From the NCBI GenBank assembly GCA_964632305.1, contig CAZWBR010000005.1, positions 62,001 through 126,000 on the forward strand: 64,000 nt of DNA, given 5' to 3'. The notes beneath the pieces were generated by a model, which worked only from the letters and a program-made list of their open reading frames with translations, did no database searches and was not told the origin of the DNA. Positions 34,641 through 44,232 of the stretch are shown piece by piece. The position numbers and the translations under genes were made by a program. Source of the DNA: CAZWBR01 sp964632305. Lineage in GTDB: Bacteria; Bacteroidota; Bacteroidia; Bacteroidales; Prolixibacteraceae. Numbering within the stretch: the first letter of the stretch is position 1; every line of letters begins with the position of its first letter.

Positions 34641-35048
34641 ATGCCTACTATTCAACAATTAGTACGTAAGGGGAGAACGAAAATAGAAGACAAAAGTAAG
34701 TCTCCTGCTCTCAACTCCTGCCCGCAGCGCAGAGGTGTATGTGTACGTGTTTACACGACTACGCCGAAAAAGCCGAACTCGGCTATGCGTAAAGTTGCCA
34801 GGGTAAGGTTGACCAATCAGAAAGAGGTGAATGCCTACATTCCGGGCGAAGGCCACAACTTACAGGAACACTCGATCGTTTTGGTTCGTGGTGGTCGTGT
34901 AAAAGACCTTCCTGGGGTTCGTTATCACCTGATCCGTGGTGCTCTGGATACCGCTGGTGTCGAAGGCCGCAAACAACGCCGTTCAAAATATGGTGCAAAA
35001 CGCCCGAAACCAGGACAAGCAGCAGCTCCAGCAAAAAAGAAAAAATAA
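34641..35048 (+). CDS. rpsL: Ribosomal protein S12
   Basis: A 135-residue S12, first gene of the long cluster, with the decoding-centre loops 'TTPKKPNSAMRKV' and 'GRVKDLPGVRYH'. Both lysines linked to streptomycin resistance are wild type. S12 sits at the decoding site of the 30S subunit. The C-terminal Lys/Ala/Pro-rich tail is typical of the phylum. The gene lies 235 bp after the exporter adaptor, rather than following rpoC as in many Bacteroidota. Confidence 0.99.
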   Translation: MPTIQQLVRKGRTKIEDKSKSPALNSCPQRRGVCVRVYTTTPKKPNSAMRKVARVRLTNQKEVNAYIPGEGHNLQEHSIVLVRGGRVKDLPGVRYHLIRGALDTAGVEGRKQRRSKYGAKRPKPGQAAAPAKKKK

Positions 35049-35175
35049 TTAAGTGATTGTAAATTAGTTATTTGTTTGGAGGTTTGGTTGAGTAAGTGCT
35101 TGTCGTGGTACAGGCGAAAAAACTGAAGACTGAACATACAACCGATTCGAATAACACAAACAATTTGTAACTAAG

Positions 35176-35652
35176 ATGAGAAAGACAAAACCAAAAAAAA
35201 GGATCATTCTTCCTGATCCAAAATTCAACGATGTATTGGTGACCAGGTTTGTAAACAGCCTGATGGTCGATGGTAAAAAATCCACCGCCTTTAAAATCCT
35301 TTACGATACCTTGGATATCGTTGAGAACAAAATGAAAGATAACGAGCTCTCAGCTCTTGATATCTGGAAGAAAGCATTGCAAAACATTACTCCCCAGGTT
35401 GAGGTTAAGAGTCGCCGTGTAGGTGGAGCCAACTTCCAGGTTCCGATGGAAATCCGTCCGGAACGTAAAGTGGCCATTTCAATGCGTAACCTGATCATGT
35501 TCGCTAAGAAACGTTCAGGACACTCTATGGCTGAAAAATTGGCCGCCGAAACTGTTGCCGCTTTTAATGAAGAAGGTGGTGCATTTAAGAAGAAAGAAGA
35601 TACACACAGAATGGCCGAAGCAAACCGTGCGTTTGCCCATTTCCGTTTTTAA
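35176..35652 (+). CDS. rpsG: Ribosomal protein S7
   Basis: A 158-residue S7 that starts the assembly of the 30S head. The 'DPKFNDVLVTRFVNSLMVDG' opening and the 'MAEANRAFAHFRF' ending match the family. The 127-bp gap after rpsL is longer than most gaps in this cluster and has no strong hairpin. Confidence 0.98.
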   Translation: MRKTKPKKRIILPDPKFNDVLVTRFVNSLMVDGKKSTAFKILYDTLDIVENKMKDNELSALDIWKKALQNITPQVEVKSRRVGGANFQVPMEIRPERKVAISMRNLIMFAKKRSGHSMAEKLAAETVAAFNEEGGAFKKKEDTHRMAEANRAFAHFRF

Positions 35653-35705
35653 TGGAATATCAATAGTTAGTTTAGTTAGTTAGATACTTGGATCAATAAT
35701 TCAGA

Positions 35706-37814
35706 ATGGCTAAAAGGGATCTTACATATACCAGAAACATTGGGATCATGGCCCACATCGATGCTGGTAAAACGACAACATCCGAGAGGATTTTGTTCTA
35801 CACCGGTAAAACTCACCGCATCGGAGAAGTTCACGATGGGGCTGCGACCATGGACTGGATGGAACAGGAGCAGGAGCGTGGTATTACCATTACCTCTGCT
35901 GCTACCTTCACAGAATGGACTTATAATGACATTACTCACCAGATTAATATCATTGATACCCCCGGGCACGTTGACTTTACCGTTGAGGTAGAGCGTTCGC
36001 TTAGGGTTCTCGACGGTGCAGTAGCTACCTTCTGTGCAGTGGGTGGTGTTGAAGCACAGTCCGAAACTGTTTGGCGTCAGGCCGATAAATATGGCGTGCC
36101 GAAAATTGCCTTTATCAACAAGATGGACCGTTCAGGCGCCGACTTCTTTAACGTGTATAATGACATTAAAGAAAAATTAGGAGCTAACCCTGTTCCGGTC
36201 CAAATTCCGATCGGCGCAGAAGAGAAGTTCGCCGGTGTTGTTGACCTGGTAAAAATGAAAGCAATTTTCTGGCATGACGAAACCATGGGTGCAGATTATT
36301 CTATCGAGGATATCCCTGCTGACCTGGTTGAACAGGCTAATGAATGGCGCGAAAAAATGGTTGAATCAGTTGCTGAACAGGATGAAACTTTAATGGAGAA
36401 ATTCTTTGAAGATCCTAACAGTATCTCAGAAGAAGAACTGAAAGCAGTTATTCGTAAAGCAACCTTGGCTGGTGCAATCATCCCGATGCTCTGCGGTTCT
36501 GCATTCAAAAATAAAGGGGTACAGACCCTCCTTGACGCCGTTTGTGCTTTCCTTCCCAATCCGTTGGATATTGGTTCTATCAAAGGAACTGATCCCGATA
36601 CCGATGCGGTTATTGAAAGAAAACCAGATGCCGATGAACCATTGGCTGCATTGGCGTTTAAAATTGCTACCGACCCTTATGTAGGTCGCTTGTGCTTTAT
36701 CCGTGTTTATTCAGGAAAAATCGACGCAGGTTCGTATGTGATGAACATGCGTACTGGAAAAAAAGAACGTATCTCACGTCTTTTCCAGATGCACGCCAAC
36801 AAACAACAGCCCCGCGAAGTCATCGAAGCCGGTGATATCTGTGCAGCCGTAGGTTTCAAAGATATTCGTACCGGTGATACCCTTTGCTCGGTAGACGAAC
36901 CGATCGTTCTCGAATCAATGACCTTCCCGGAACCGGTAATCGGTATCGCGGTTGAGCCAAAGACTCAGAAGGATTTGGATAAACTTTCCAACGGTTTGGC
37001 CAAACTGGCTGAAGAAGACCCAACCTTCCAGGTTCGTACCGACGAAGACAGTGGTCAGACAGTTATCCGCGGGATGGGTGAGCTTCATCTCGAAATCATC
37101 ATCGACCGTTTAAGACGTGAGTTCAAAGTAGAGTGTAACCAGGGAGCTCCTCAGGTTGCCTACAAAGAAACAATTACGCAAATGGTTGACCTTCGCGAAG
37201 TATTTAAGAAACAGACTGGTGGACGTGGTAAATTCGCGGATATCTCTGTAAAAGTTGGTCCTATCGACGATGGAAAAACCGGATTGCAATTTGTTGACAG
37301 CATCAAGGGTGGTGTTGTTCCGCGTGAGTATGTGCCTTCTGTAGAGAAAGGTTTCAAAGAAGCGATGAACAATGGTCCGTTGGCTGGATACAAAATTGAG
37401 AACCTTAAAGTTGAACTTTACTACGGTTCGTTCCACCCGGTTGACTCCGATGCCCTTTCTTTCGAGCTTTGTGCTAAACAAGCCTTCAGAAGTGCAACAG
37501 TAAAAGCCAAACCGGTTCTGTTGGAACCGATCATGAAAGTGGAAGTAGTAACTCCTGAAGATTATATGGGGGATATCGTTTCCGACTTGAACCGCCGTCG
37601 TGGCCAGGTCGAAAGCATGGATTCCAAGTTTGGTGCCCGTGTGATCAAGGCGATGGTTCCGCTTTCCGAACAATTTGGTTATGTAACCACCCTTAGAACA
37701 CTCTCTTCAGGCCGTGCAACTTCTTCAATGGAGTTCTCTCACTATGCTGAAGTTCCGAAGAACATTGCAGTAGCCGTTTTGGAAAGTGTGAAGGGCAGAA
37801 CAGATTTGTTATAA
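35706..37814 (+). CDS. fusA: Elongation factor G
   Basis: A 702-residue canonical EF-G that drives ribosomal translocation. GTPase motifs are intact: 'AHIDAGKTTTSERI', 'EQERGITITSA', 'DTPGHVDFTVEVERS' and 'NKMDRSGADF'. Domains II-V follow, ending with 'VLESVKGRTDLL'. These intact residues are the reference for judging the EF-G2 paralog at 28263. It is followed by rpsJ after 20 bp, so the str and S10 groups are joined. Confidence 0.99.
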   Translation: MAKRDLTYTRNIGIMAHIDAGKTTTSERILFYTGKTHRIGEVHDGAATMDWMEQEQERGITITSAATFTEWTYNDITHQINIIDTPGHVDFTVEVERSLRVLDGAVATFCAVGGVEAQSETVWRQADKYGVPKIAFINKMDRSGADFFNVYNDIKEKLGANPVPVQIPIGAEEKFAGVVDLVKMKAIFWHDETMGADYSIEDIPADLVEQANEWREKMVESVAEQDETLMEKFFEDPNSISEEELKAVIRKATLAGAIIPMLCGSAFKNKGVQTLLDAVCAFLPNPLDIGSIKGTDPDTDAVIERKPDADEPLAALAFKIATDPYVGRLCFIRVYSGKIDAGSYVMNMRTGKKERISRLFQMHANKQQPREVIEAGDICAAVGFKDIRTGDTLCSVDEPIVLESMTFPEPVIGIAVEPKTQKDLDKLSNGLAKLAEEDPTFQVRTDEDSGQTVIRGMGELHLEIIIDRLRREFKVECNQGAPQVAYKETITQMVDLREVFKKQTGGRGKFADISVKVGPIDDGKTGLQFVDSIKGGVVPREYVPSVEKGFKEAMNNGPLAGYKIENLKVELYYGSFHPVDSDALSFELCAKQAFRSATVKAKPVLLEPIMKVEVVTPEDYMGDIVSDLNRRRGQVESMDSKFGARVIKAMVPLSEQFGYVTTLRTLSSGRATSSMEFSHYAEVPKNIAVAVLESVKGRTDLL

Positions 37815-37834
37815 CACAATAATACGTTCTTATC

Positions 37835-38140
37835 ATGAGTCAAAAAATCAGGATTAAACTGAAATCGTACGATCACAACTTAGTTGACAAATCGGCCGAG
37901 AAGATCGTTAAAACGGTTAAAACTACCGGTGCTGTAGTGAGTGGACCTATTCCGCTTCCGACGCATCGCCGTGTATTCACCGTATTAAGATCGACCTTCG
38001 TAAATAAAAAATCGAGGGAACAGTTCGAGTTGTCATCTTACAAGAGATTGATCGACATCTACAGTTCAACAGCTAAAACGATCGATGCCCTAATGAAATT
38101 GGAATTACCCAGTGGCGTCGAAGTAGAAATCAAAGTTTGA
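37835..38140 (+). CDS. rpsJ: Ribosomal protein S10
   Basis: A 101-residue S10, with 'KIRIKLKSYDHNLVDKSAEK' and the 'IPLPTHRRVFTVLRS' loop. It is a 30S head protein that also takes part in transcription antitermination with NusB in many bacteria. It begins the S10 group and lies 20 bp after fusA, with no separate promoter seen. Confidence 0.98.
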   Translation: MSQKIRIKLKSYDHNLVDKSAEKIVKTVKTTGAVVSGPIPLPTHRRVFTVLRSTFVNKKSREQFELSSYKRLIDIYSSTAKTIDALMKLELPSGVEVEIKV

Positions 38141-38165
38141 TAAACTTGTTAACAAGTAAAACAAA

Positions 38166-38783
38166 ATGTCAGGATTAATTGGAAAAAAAATCGGAATGAC
38201 TTCCGTATTCAGTGTTGAGGGGAAAAACATCCCATGCACTGTGATCGAGGCTGGTCCTTGCACGGTTACACAGATCCGTACCATTGAAATTGATGGTTAC
38301 GAAGCTGTGCAGCTTGGTTTTCTCGACAAGAAAGAGAAACATGCAACCAAACCTGAAATCGGCCACTTCAAAAAGGCCGGTACCAGCCCTAAAAAGAAAG
38401 TGGTAGAATTCGATGGTTTCGAGAATGAGGTTAAGTTGGGTGATGTGATCACTGTTGACCTTTTCGAGCCTAACACCTGGATTGATATCACAGGTGAATC
38501 GAAAGGACGCGGCTTCCAGGGTGTTGTTCGTCGTCACGGCTTCGGCGGTGTCGGTCAGAGCACTCACGGTCAGCACAACCGCTTACGCGCACCCGGGTCA
38601 GTCGGTGCATCGTCCTATCCTTCCCGTGTATTCAAAGGAATGCGCATGGCCGGTCGCGACGGTGGAAAAACCGTTACTGTTCAAAACCTTGAGGTATTGA
38701 AAGTAATCCCGGAGAATAATCTTTTGATTGTTAAAGGTTCCGTTCCCGGAGCTAAAGGTTCATACTTAATCATCGAGAAGTAA
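38166..38783 (+). CDS. rplC: Ribosomal protein L3
   Basis: A 205-residue L3, an early 50S assembly protein, with 'GLIGKKIGMTSVF' at the start and 'GRGFQGVVRRHGFGG' in the loop that reaches towards the peptidyl transferase centre. Its stop codon overlaps the rplD start by one base. Confidence 0.98.
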   Translation: MSGLIGKKIGMTSVFSVEGKNIPCTVIEAGPCTVTQIRTIEIDGYEAVQLGFLDKKEKHATKPEIGHFKKAGTSPKKKVVEFDGFENEVKLGDVITVDLFEPNTWIDITGESKGRGFQGVVRRHGFGGVGQSTHGQHNRLRAPGSVGASSYPSRVFKGMRMAGRDGGKTVTVQNLEVLKVIPENNLLIVKGSVPGAKGSYLIIEK

Positions 38784-39412
38784 TGGAAATCGCAGTCTTA
38801 AATACCGCAGGCCAGGAAACCGGAAGAAAAGTAGAGCTTAATGCAGAAATCTACTCGGTAGAGCCAAACGATCACGCGATTTACCTCGACGTGAAACAAT
38901 ATCTGGCTAATCAACGTCAGGGTACACATAAATCCAAAGAGCGCGGTGAAGTTTCCGGTTCAACCCGTAAGCTGAAACGCCAGAAAGGGACCGGAGGCGC
39001 CCGTGCAGGGAGTATCAAATCCGGGACTATTCGTGGTGGAGGTCGTATGTTTGGTCCACGTCCGCGTAACTACGGATTCAAATTGAACAAAAAACTGAAA
39101 GAACTGGCCCGTAAATCGGCCCTCACTTACAAAGCTCAGGGTAACGATATTTTGGTTCTTGAAGATTTTTCATTTGAAACTCCAAAAACTAAGGAATTCA
39201 TTGCCATTCAGAATAATCTGAAAATTGGCGATAAAAATTCGTTAATTGTTTTACCGGACGGAAATAAAAATATATATTTGTCCTCCAGAAATTTACAGAA
39301 CGTAGAGATTGTAAAGGCCTCTGATATAAGCACTTATAAGATCATGCGTGCCAAAAAGGTTATTTTGGTAGAGAGTTCTGTTGCTAAAATGGAGGAATTG
39401 TTTAAGATTTAA
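38783..39412 (+). CDS. rplD: Ribosomal protein L4
   Basis: A 209-residue L4. The extended loop 'RKLKRQKGTGGARAGSIKSG' and 'GGGRMFGPRPRNY' line the exit tunnel. Translationally coupled to rplC. In some bacteria L4 represses its own operon, but no leader for this is visible here. Confidence 0.98.
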   Translation: MEIAVLNTAGQETGRKVELNAEIYSVEPNDHAIYLDVKQYLANQRQGTHKSKERGEVSGSTRKLKRQKGTGGARAGSIKSGTIRGGGRMFGPRPRNYGFKLNKKLKELARKSALTYKAQGNDILVLEDFSFETPKTKEFIAIQNNLKIGDKNSLIVLPDGNKNIYLSSRNLQNVEIVKASDISTYKIMRAKKVILVESSVAKMEELFKI

Positions 39413-39423
39413 CGCTTAAGAAA

Positions 39424-39717
39424 ATGGTGGAAATTTTGATTCGCCCTATCGTGACCGAGAAAATGAACGCTATAACGGAGAAATTTAACCGTTTTGGCTT
39501 CATGGTTGATAAGAGGGCCAATAAATATCAAATCAAAAAAGCCGTGGAAGATATCTATGGCGTTAAGGTAGTCTCCGTTAATACAATGGTATATGCCGGT
39601 AAATTAAAATCACGCTTTACAAAGAGTGGGGTAATTACCGGACGTGGCAATGCTTTCAAGAAAGCGGTTGTTACGCTAAGTGAAGGAGAAAATATTGATT
39701 TTTACAGCAATATCTAA
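39424..39717 (+). CDS. rplW: Ribosomal protein L23
   Basis: A 97-residue L23 located at the tunnel exit, where trigger factor and SRP dock. 'IRPIVTEKMNAITEKFNRFG' and 'VNTMVYAGKLKSRF' are typical. Confidence 0.97.
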   Translation: MVEILIRPIVTEKMNAITEKFNRFGFMVDKRANKYQIKKAVEDIYGVKVVSVNTMVYAGKLKSRFTKSGVITGRGNAFKKAVVTLSEGENIDFYSNI

Positions 39718-39724
39718 GTAAGAG

Positions 39725-40552
39725 ATGGCAGTTAGAAAGTTAAAACCTGTAACTCCGGGTCAAAGGCACAAAATAATTGGCGCCTTTGATTCCATTACAA
39801 CTGGCAACACACCTGAAAAATCATTGTTAAGGCCCATCAAGAGTACCGGTGGACGTAATGTCTCCGGTAGAATGACAATGAGGTATATAGGTGGCGGGCA
39901 CAAGAAGAAATACCGTGTTATTGATTTCGTAAGAGAGAAAGACGGTATTCCTGCACGTGTAGATTCGATCCAATACGACCCAAATCGTACGGCTCGTATC
40001 GCACTCTTGGTTTATGCCGATGGGGAAAAACGTTACATGCTTGCTCCCAATGGTCTCCAGGTTGGACAGACCGTTGTTAGCGGTGATGACGTTGCTCCTG
40101 AAATTGGCAATGCTCTTCCATTAGCAAAAATACCTCTTGGTACTATCGTTCACAATATTGAGCTGCATCCCGGTCAGGGTGGTATCATGGCCCGTTCGGC
40201 CGGTACCTATGCACAGCTTACCTCGCGTGAAGGACGATACGCCATCATTAAACTTCCCTCTGGTGAGTCCCGTATGGTATTGGTTGCATGTCGTGCAACT
40301 GTTGGTACTGTTGGGAATGCCGATCATGGCCTTGAAAGATCAGGAAAAGCCGGTAGAAGCCGCTGGTTGGGGCGTCGTCCCCGCGTTCGTGGCGTAGCTA
40401 TGAACCCTGTGGATCACCCAATGGGTGGTGGTGAAGGACGTGCTTCCGGTGGTCACCCACGTTCACGTAAAGGCTTACTTGCGAAGGGTTATAAAACCCG
40501 TGCGAAGAAAAAGTCTTCGACCAAGTACATTATTGAACGTAGGAAAAAATAA
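39725..40552 (+). CDS. rplB: Ribosomal protein L2
   Basis: A 275-residue L2, needed for subunit joining. The 'GGGHKKKYRVIDF' and 'MNPVDHPMGGGEGRASGGHP' segments include the conserved His near the peptidyl transferase centre. Confidence 0.99.
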   Translation: MAVRKLKPVTPGQRHKIIGAFDSITTGNTPEKSLLRPIKSTGGRNVSGRMTMRYIGGGHKKKYRVIDFVREKDGIPARVDSIQYDPNRTARIALLVYADGEKRYMLAPNGLQVGQTVVSGDDVAPEIGNALPLAKIPLGTIVHNIELHPGQGGIMARSAGTYAQLTSREGRYAIIKLPSGESRMVLVACRATVGTVGNADHGLERSGKAGRSRWLGRRPRVRGVAMNPVDHPMGGGEGRASGGHPRSRKGLLAKGYKTRAKKKSSTKYIIERRKK

Positions 40553-40573
40553 TCGTAAAAAAGGAAGTAGATT

Positions 40574-40843
40574 ATGAGTCGTTCGTTAAAAAAAGGCCCT
40601 TTCATCGACTTTAAGTTAGAGAAAAAAGTATTGGTTCTTAATGAATCAGCTAAAAAGTCGGTCGTTAAAACGTGGGCAAGACATTCAATGATTTCCCCTG
40701 ACTTTGTTGGACACACTATTGCAGTTCACAACGGAAATAAATTTATTCCGGTTTATGTAACTGAAAACATGGTTGGACACAAACTGGGTGAATTTGCACC
40801 GACCCGCACCTTTAGAGGACATGGTGGCAACAAGAAAAAGTAA
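40574..40843 (+). CDS. rpsS: Ribosomal protein S19
   Basis: An 89-residue S19 of the 30S head, starting 'SRSLKKGPFIDFKLEKKV' and with the 'WARHSMISPDFVGHTIAVHN' core. Confidence 0.98.
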   Translation: MSRSLKKGPFIDFKLEKKVLVLNESAKKSVVKTWARHSMISPDFVGHTIAVHNGNKFIPVYVTENMVGHKLGEFAPTRTFRGHGGNKKK

Positions 40844-40886
40844 GCCATGATCGCGGTAATGTATAATTTTAGAAAAATGTACCAAG

Positions 40887-41303
40887 ATGGGTTCTAGAAA
40901 AAAAGAAAGCGCTGAATTGCTGAAAGAGGCAAAAAAACAGAGATATCAAGCTGTTTTGCGCGACTGTCCCACTTCACCGCGTAAGATGCGCCTTGTTACC
41001 GATATGATTCGTGGAATGGCGGTAAATCGTGCACTCGACGTATTGAAGTTCTCCTCTAAAGAGGCATCACGCAGACTGGAAAAACTTCTTCTTTCAGCAG
41101 TGGCCAACTGGCAGGCTAAGAATGAAGGAGTCAGACTTGAAGAAAGCAACCTATACGTGCAGGAAGTTTTCGTTGATTCTGCCCGCATGCTGAAACGTTT
41201 GCGCCCCGCACCGCAAGGTCGTGGCCACCGTATCAGAAAGCGTTCAAATCACGTTACTGTCCGTTTGGCAAGTAAAAATGTTGTAGAAGAAAATACGAAA
41301 TAA
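40887..41303 (+). CDS. rplV: Ribosomal protein L22
   Basis: A 138-residue L22 with the tunnel-lining loop 'RPAPQGRGHRIRKRSNHVTV', the site where some macrolide-resistance changes occur. No obvious deletion is seen in the loop. Confidence 0.97.
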   Translation: MGSRKKESAELLKEAKKQRYQAVLRDCPTSPRKMRLVTDMIRGMAVNRALDVLKFSSKEASRRLEKLLLSAVANWQAKNEGVRLEESNLYVQEVFVDSARMLKRLRPAPQGRGHRIRKRSNHVTVRLASKNVVEENTK

Positions 41304-41307
41304 TACT

Positions 41308-42039
41308 ATGGGACAAAAAGTAAATCCGATTTCAAATAGGCTTGGAATCATCAAAGGATGGGATTCCAACTGGTTCGGAGGTGATAATTACGGAGATAAG
41401 CTTGTTGAAGATCAGAAAATCAGAGAATATCTGAATGCTCGTTTGGCTAAAGCTAGCATTTCAAAGATAATCATTGAGCGTACTCTGAAACTCATCACCA
41501 TCACCGTTCACACTTCGAGGCCCGGTATTATTATTGGAAAGGGTGGTCAGGAAGTCGACAAACTCAAAGAGGAGTTGAAGAAGATCACTAAGAAAGAGGT
41601 TCAGATCAATATATTTGAGATTAAACGTCCTGAATTGGATGCTCAGATTGTGGCCAATAACATTGCCCGTCAGGTAGAAGGCAAAATCGCCTACCGTCGT
41701 GCAACCAAAATGGCGATCGCCTCTACCATGAGAATGGGAGCTGAGGGTATTAAAGTATTGGTTTCTGGTCGTTTGAATGGTGCCGAAATGGCCCGTTCAG
41801 AGATGTACAAAGATGGCCGTACCCCTTTGCATACTTTAAGAGCCGATATAGACTATGCACTTGCTGAGGCATTAACCAAAACCGGTTTGATCGGTATTAA
41901 GGTTTGGATCTGCAGGGGTGAAATTTACGGTAAACGTGATCTTTCCCCAAATGTAGGCCAAAGCCAGCAACAGCAACGCGGAAACACTCGTCCTGCACCG
42001 GCAGCCGGTAAAGGTGGGTTTAGAAAACGTAAAAAGTAA
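41308..42039 (+). CDS. rpsC: Ribosomal protein S3
   Basis: A 243-residue S3, part of the mRNA entry channel, with a KH domain ('RPGIIIGKGGQEVDKLKEEL') and a C-terminal Gln/Pro-rich tail. It starts 4 nt after rplV. Confidence 0.98.
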   Translation: MGQKVNPISNRLGIIKGWDSNWFGGDNYGDKLVEDQKIREYLNARLAKASISKIIIERTLKLITITVHTSRPGIIIGKGGQEVDKLKEELKKITKKEVQINIFEIKRPELDAQIVANNIARQVEGKIAYRRATKMAIASTMRMGAEGIKVLVSGRLNGAEMARSEMYKDGRTPLHTLRADIDYALAEALTKTGLIGIKVWICRGEIYGKRDLSPNVGQSQQQQRGNTRPAPAAGKGGFRKRKK

Positions 42040-42073
42040 ATTAGTCTGTTAACCATCGACAAAGCGAAACAAG

Positions 42074-42508
42074 ATGTTACAGCCAAAGAAAGTTAAATTT
42101 AGAAGAGTACAAAAGGGCAAACTTAAAGGTAACGCGATGCGCGGAAACCAATTATCGTTTGGTTCTTTTGGAATAAAAAGCCTTGAAACAGCATGGATCA
42201 CCGGCCGCCAAATTGAGGCTGCCCGTGTTGCGGTAACCCGTCACATGCAGCGTCAGGGGCAAATTTGGATCAGAATTTTTCCTGATAAGCCGATCACCAA
42301 GAAACCTGCAGAGGTACGTATGGGTAAAGGGAAAGGTGCACCTGAAGGTTTTGTTGCAACAGTAACCCCAGGCCGCATGATCATCGAGATCGAAGGTGTA
42401 CCTTTCGATCTGGCGAAAGAAGCATTGCGTCTGGCAGCCCAAAAACTGCCGGTGACTACCAAGTTTGTTGTTCGACGCGATTTTGTAGAATCTTCAACTA
42501 TTGAGTAA
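42074..42508 (+). CDS. rplP: Ribosomal protein L16
   Basis: A 144-residue L16 that positions the A-site tRNA. 'GKGKGAPEGFVATVTPGRMI' is diagnostic. The last base of its stop overlaps rpmC. Confidence 0.98.
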   Translation: MLQPKKVKFRRVQKGKLKGNAMRGNQLSFGSFGIKSLETAWITGRQIEAARVAVTRHMQRQGQIWIRIFPDKPITKKPAEVRMGKGKGAPEGFVATVTPGRMIIEIEGVPFDLAKEALRLAAQKLPVTTKFVVRRDFVESSTIE

Positions 42509-42702
42509 TGAAAAATTCTGAAATCAAAGAATTAACAACAGCTGAAATCACCGAAAGGATTGATAATGCAAATGAGGAGATGGTACGTATGCTTTTAAAT
42601 CACGCTGTCAATCCTCTTGATAATCCGATGAAGATACGGTTTGCCCGCAAAGACATCGCCCGTTTAAATACCGAATTACGTAAACGTCAATTAGAAAAAT
42701 GA
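42508..42702 (+). CDS. rpmC: Ribosomal protein L29
   Basis: A 64-residue helical L29 near the tunnel exit, with the 'FARKDIARLNTELRKRQLEK' ending. Overlaps both neighbours (1 bp and 4 bp), so translation is coupled. Confidence 0.95.
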   Translation: MKNSEIKELTTAEITERIDNANEEMVRMLLNHAVNPLDNPMKIRFARKDIARLNTELRKRQLEK

Positions 42703-42965
42703 TGACAATGGAAACAAGAAATCTTCGTAAAGAACGTGTCGGTGTTGTTGTGAGCAATAAAATGGAAAAAACCATTGTCGTAGCTGAGCACAGTAAAGAA
42801 AAACACCCAATCTACGGGAAGTTCGTTAACAGAACGACTAAGTTCTATGCTCACGACGAAAAGAACGAATGCAACATCGGCGATACCGTATTAATAATGG
42901 AAACCCGTCCGCTTTCTAAACAGAAAGGATGGAGATTAGTTAAAATCTTAGAAAGAGCGAAGTAA
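42699..42965 (+). CDS. rpsQ: Ribosomal protein S17
   Basis: An 88-residue S17. 'RKERVGVVVSNKMEKTIVVA' and 'DTVLIMETRPLSKQKGWRLV' define it. ATGs at 42699, 42702 and 42708 are possible; 42699 overlaps rpmC by 4 bp and 42708 gives a start nearer to the conserved region. Confidence 0.96.
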   Translation: MMTMETRNLRKERVGVVVSNKMEKTIVVAEHSKEKHPIYGKFVNRTTKFYAHDEKNECNIGDTVLIMETRPLSKQKGWRLVKILERAK

Positions 42966-42968
42966 GCC

Positions 42969-43334
42969 ATGATACAGCAAGAATCTCGTTGTACAGTCGC
43001 TGATAACAGCGGTGCAAAAGAAGCCTTGGTTATCCGCGTGTTGGGTGGAACCCGCAAGCGCTACGCCACTGTTGGTGACAAAATTGTCGTGACTGTAAAG
43101 AATGCCCTGCCTGGCAGCGATATGAAAAAAGGTACTGTGTCCAAAGCCGTTGTAGTCCGTACGACGAAAGAAGTACGTCGCGCCGACGGTTCATATATTC
43201 GTTTCGACGATAACGCAGTTGTACTGCTTAACGCCGCTGGCGAAATGCGCGGAACCCGTATCTTCGGCCCCGTTGCCCGCGAATTACGCGACAACTACAT
43301 GAAAATCGTCTCTTTAGCACCTGAAGTACTTTAA
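42969..43334 (+). CDS. rplN: Ribosomal protein L14
   Basis: A 121-residue L14 at the subunit interface, with 'MIQQESRCTVADNSGAKEAL' and 'GTRIFGPVARELR'. Length is standard for the family. It lies 3 bp after rpsQ, at the head of the spc part of the cluster. Confidence 0.99.
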   Translation: MIQQESRCTVADNSGAKEALVIRVLGGTRKRYATVGDKIVVTVKNALPGSDMKKGTVSKAVVVRTTKEVRRADGSYIRFDDNAVVLLNAAGEMRGTRIFGPVARELRDNYMKIVSLAPEVL

Positions 43335-43346
43335 AACATTCAGACC

Positions 43347-43670
43347 ATGCAGAAAAAGTTACATATCAAAAAAGGAGACTCAGTAATTGTTATTTCCGGA
43401 AACGCTAAGGGTTCGGAAGGAAAAGTTCTGGAAGTTGTCCGTGAAAAAGAACGTGCAATCGTTGAAGGAGTCAATATGGTGTCAAAGCACACCAAACCCA
43501 ACGCTAAGAGTCCTCAGGGAGGCATCATCAAGCAGGAAGCACCAATTCACATTTCCAATCTGATGCTGAAAGATCCGAAAACTGGTAAACCTACCCGTAT
43601 CGGTCGTCGCCTTGACAAAAGCGGTAAATTAGTCAGGTATTCAAAAAAATCAGGGGAGGAAATTAAATAA
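43347..43670 (+). CDS. rplX: Ribosomal protein L24
   Basis: A 107-residue L24, an assembly initiator of the 50S subunit. It has the KOW motif 'KGDSVIVISGNAKGSEGKV'. The stop overlaps the rplE start by one base. Confidence 0.97.
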   Translation: MQKKLHIKKGDSVIVISGNAKGSEGKVLEVVREKERAIVEGVNMVSKHTKPNAKSPQGGIIKQEAPIHISNLMLKDPKTGKPTRIGRRLDKSGKLVRYSKKSGEEIK

Positions 43671-44227
43671 TGGGATACACACCTTCATTAAAACAGAAAT
43701 ACCGCGAGGAAATTGTTCCTGCAATGCAAAAGGAATTTGGTTATAAATCCGTAATGCAGGTCCCGGTTCTCGAAAAAATCATTATCAACCAAGGTCTTGG
43801 ATCAGCTATTGCTGATAAAAAGATCATGGAAGTAGCGATCGAAGAACTCACCTCAATTAGCGGTCAGAAAGCAGTGTCTACCATCTCACGTAAAGACATC
43901 TCAAACTTCAAGCTTCGTAAAAAGATGCCTATCGGGGTGAGAGTGACCTTACGTTCCGATAAAATGTATGAATTCCTTGAAAGGTTGATTGCCATTGCTT
44001 TGCCACGTATTCGTGACTTCAAAGGTATTAGCGATAAATTCGATGGCCGTGGAAATTATACTCTTGGTGTAACCGAGCAGATTATTTTTCCGGAAATCGT
44101 TTTGGATAAAATATCCAAAATGAACGGTTACAATATTACATTCGTTACTACGGCTAATACCGATGAAGAAGGTTATGCTTTACTGAAAAATTTTGGTTTA
44201 CCGTTTAAAAACGCTAAAAAGAACTAA
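43670..44227 (+). CDS. rplE: Ribosomal protein L5
   Basis: A 185-residue L5 that binds 5S rRNA and contacts P-site tRNA. 'MPIGVRVTLRSDKMYEFLER' and 'GRGNYTLGVTEQIIFPEI' are typical. Confidence 0.98.
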   Translation: MGYTPSLKQKYREEIVPAMQKEFGYKSVMQVPVLEKIIINQGLGSAIADKKIMEVAIEELTSISGQKAVSTISRKDISNFKLRKKMPIGVRVTLRSDKMYEFLERLIAIALPRIRDFKGISDKFDGRGNYTLGVTEQIIFPEIVLDKISKMNGYNITFVTTANTDEEGYALLKNFGLPFKNAKKN

Positions 44228-44232
44228 AAGTT

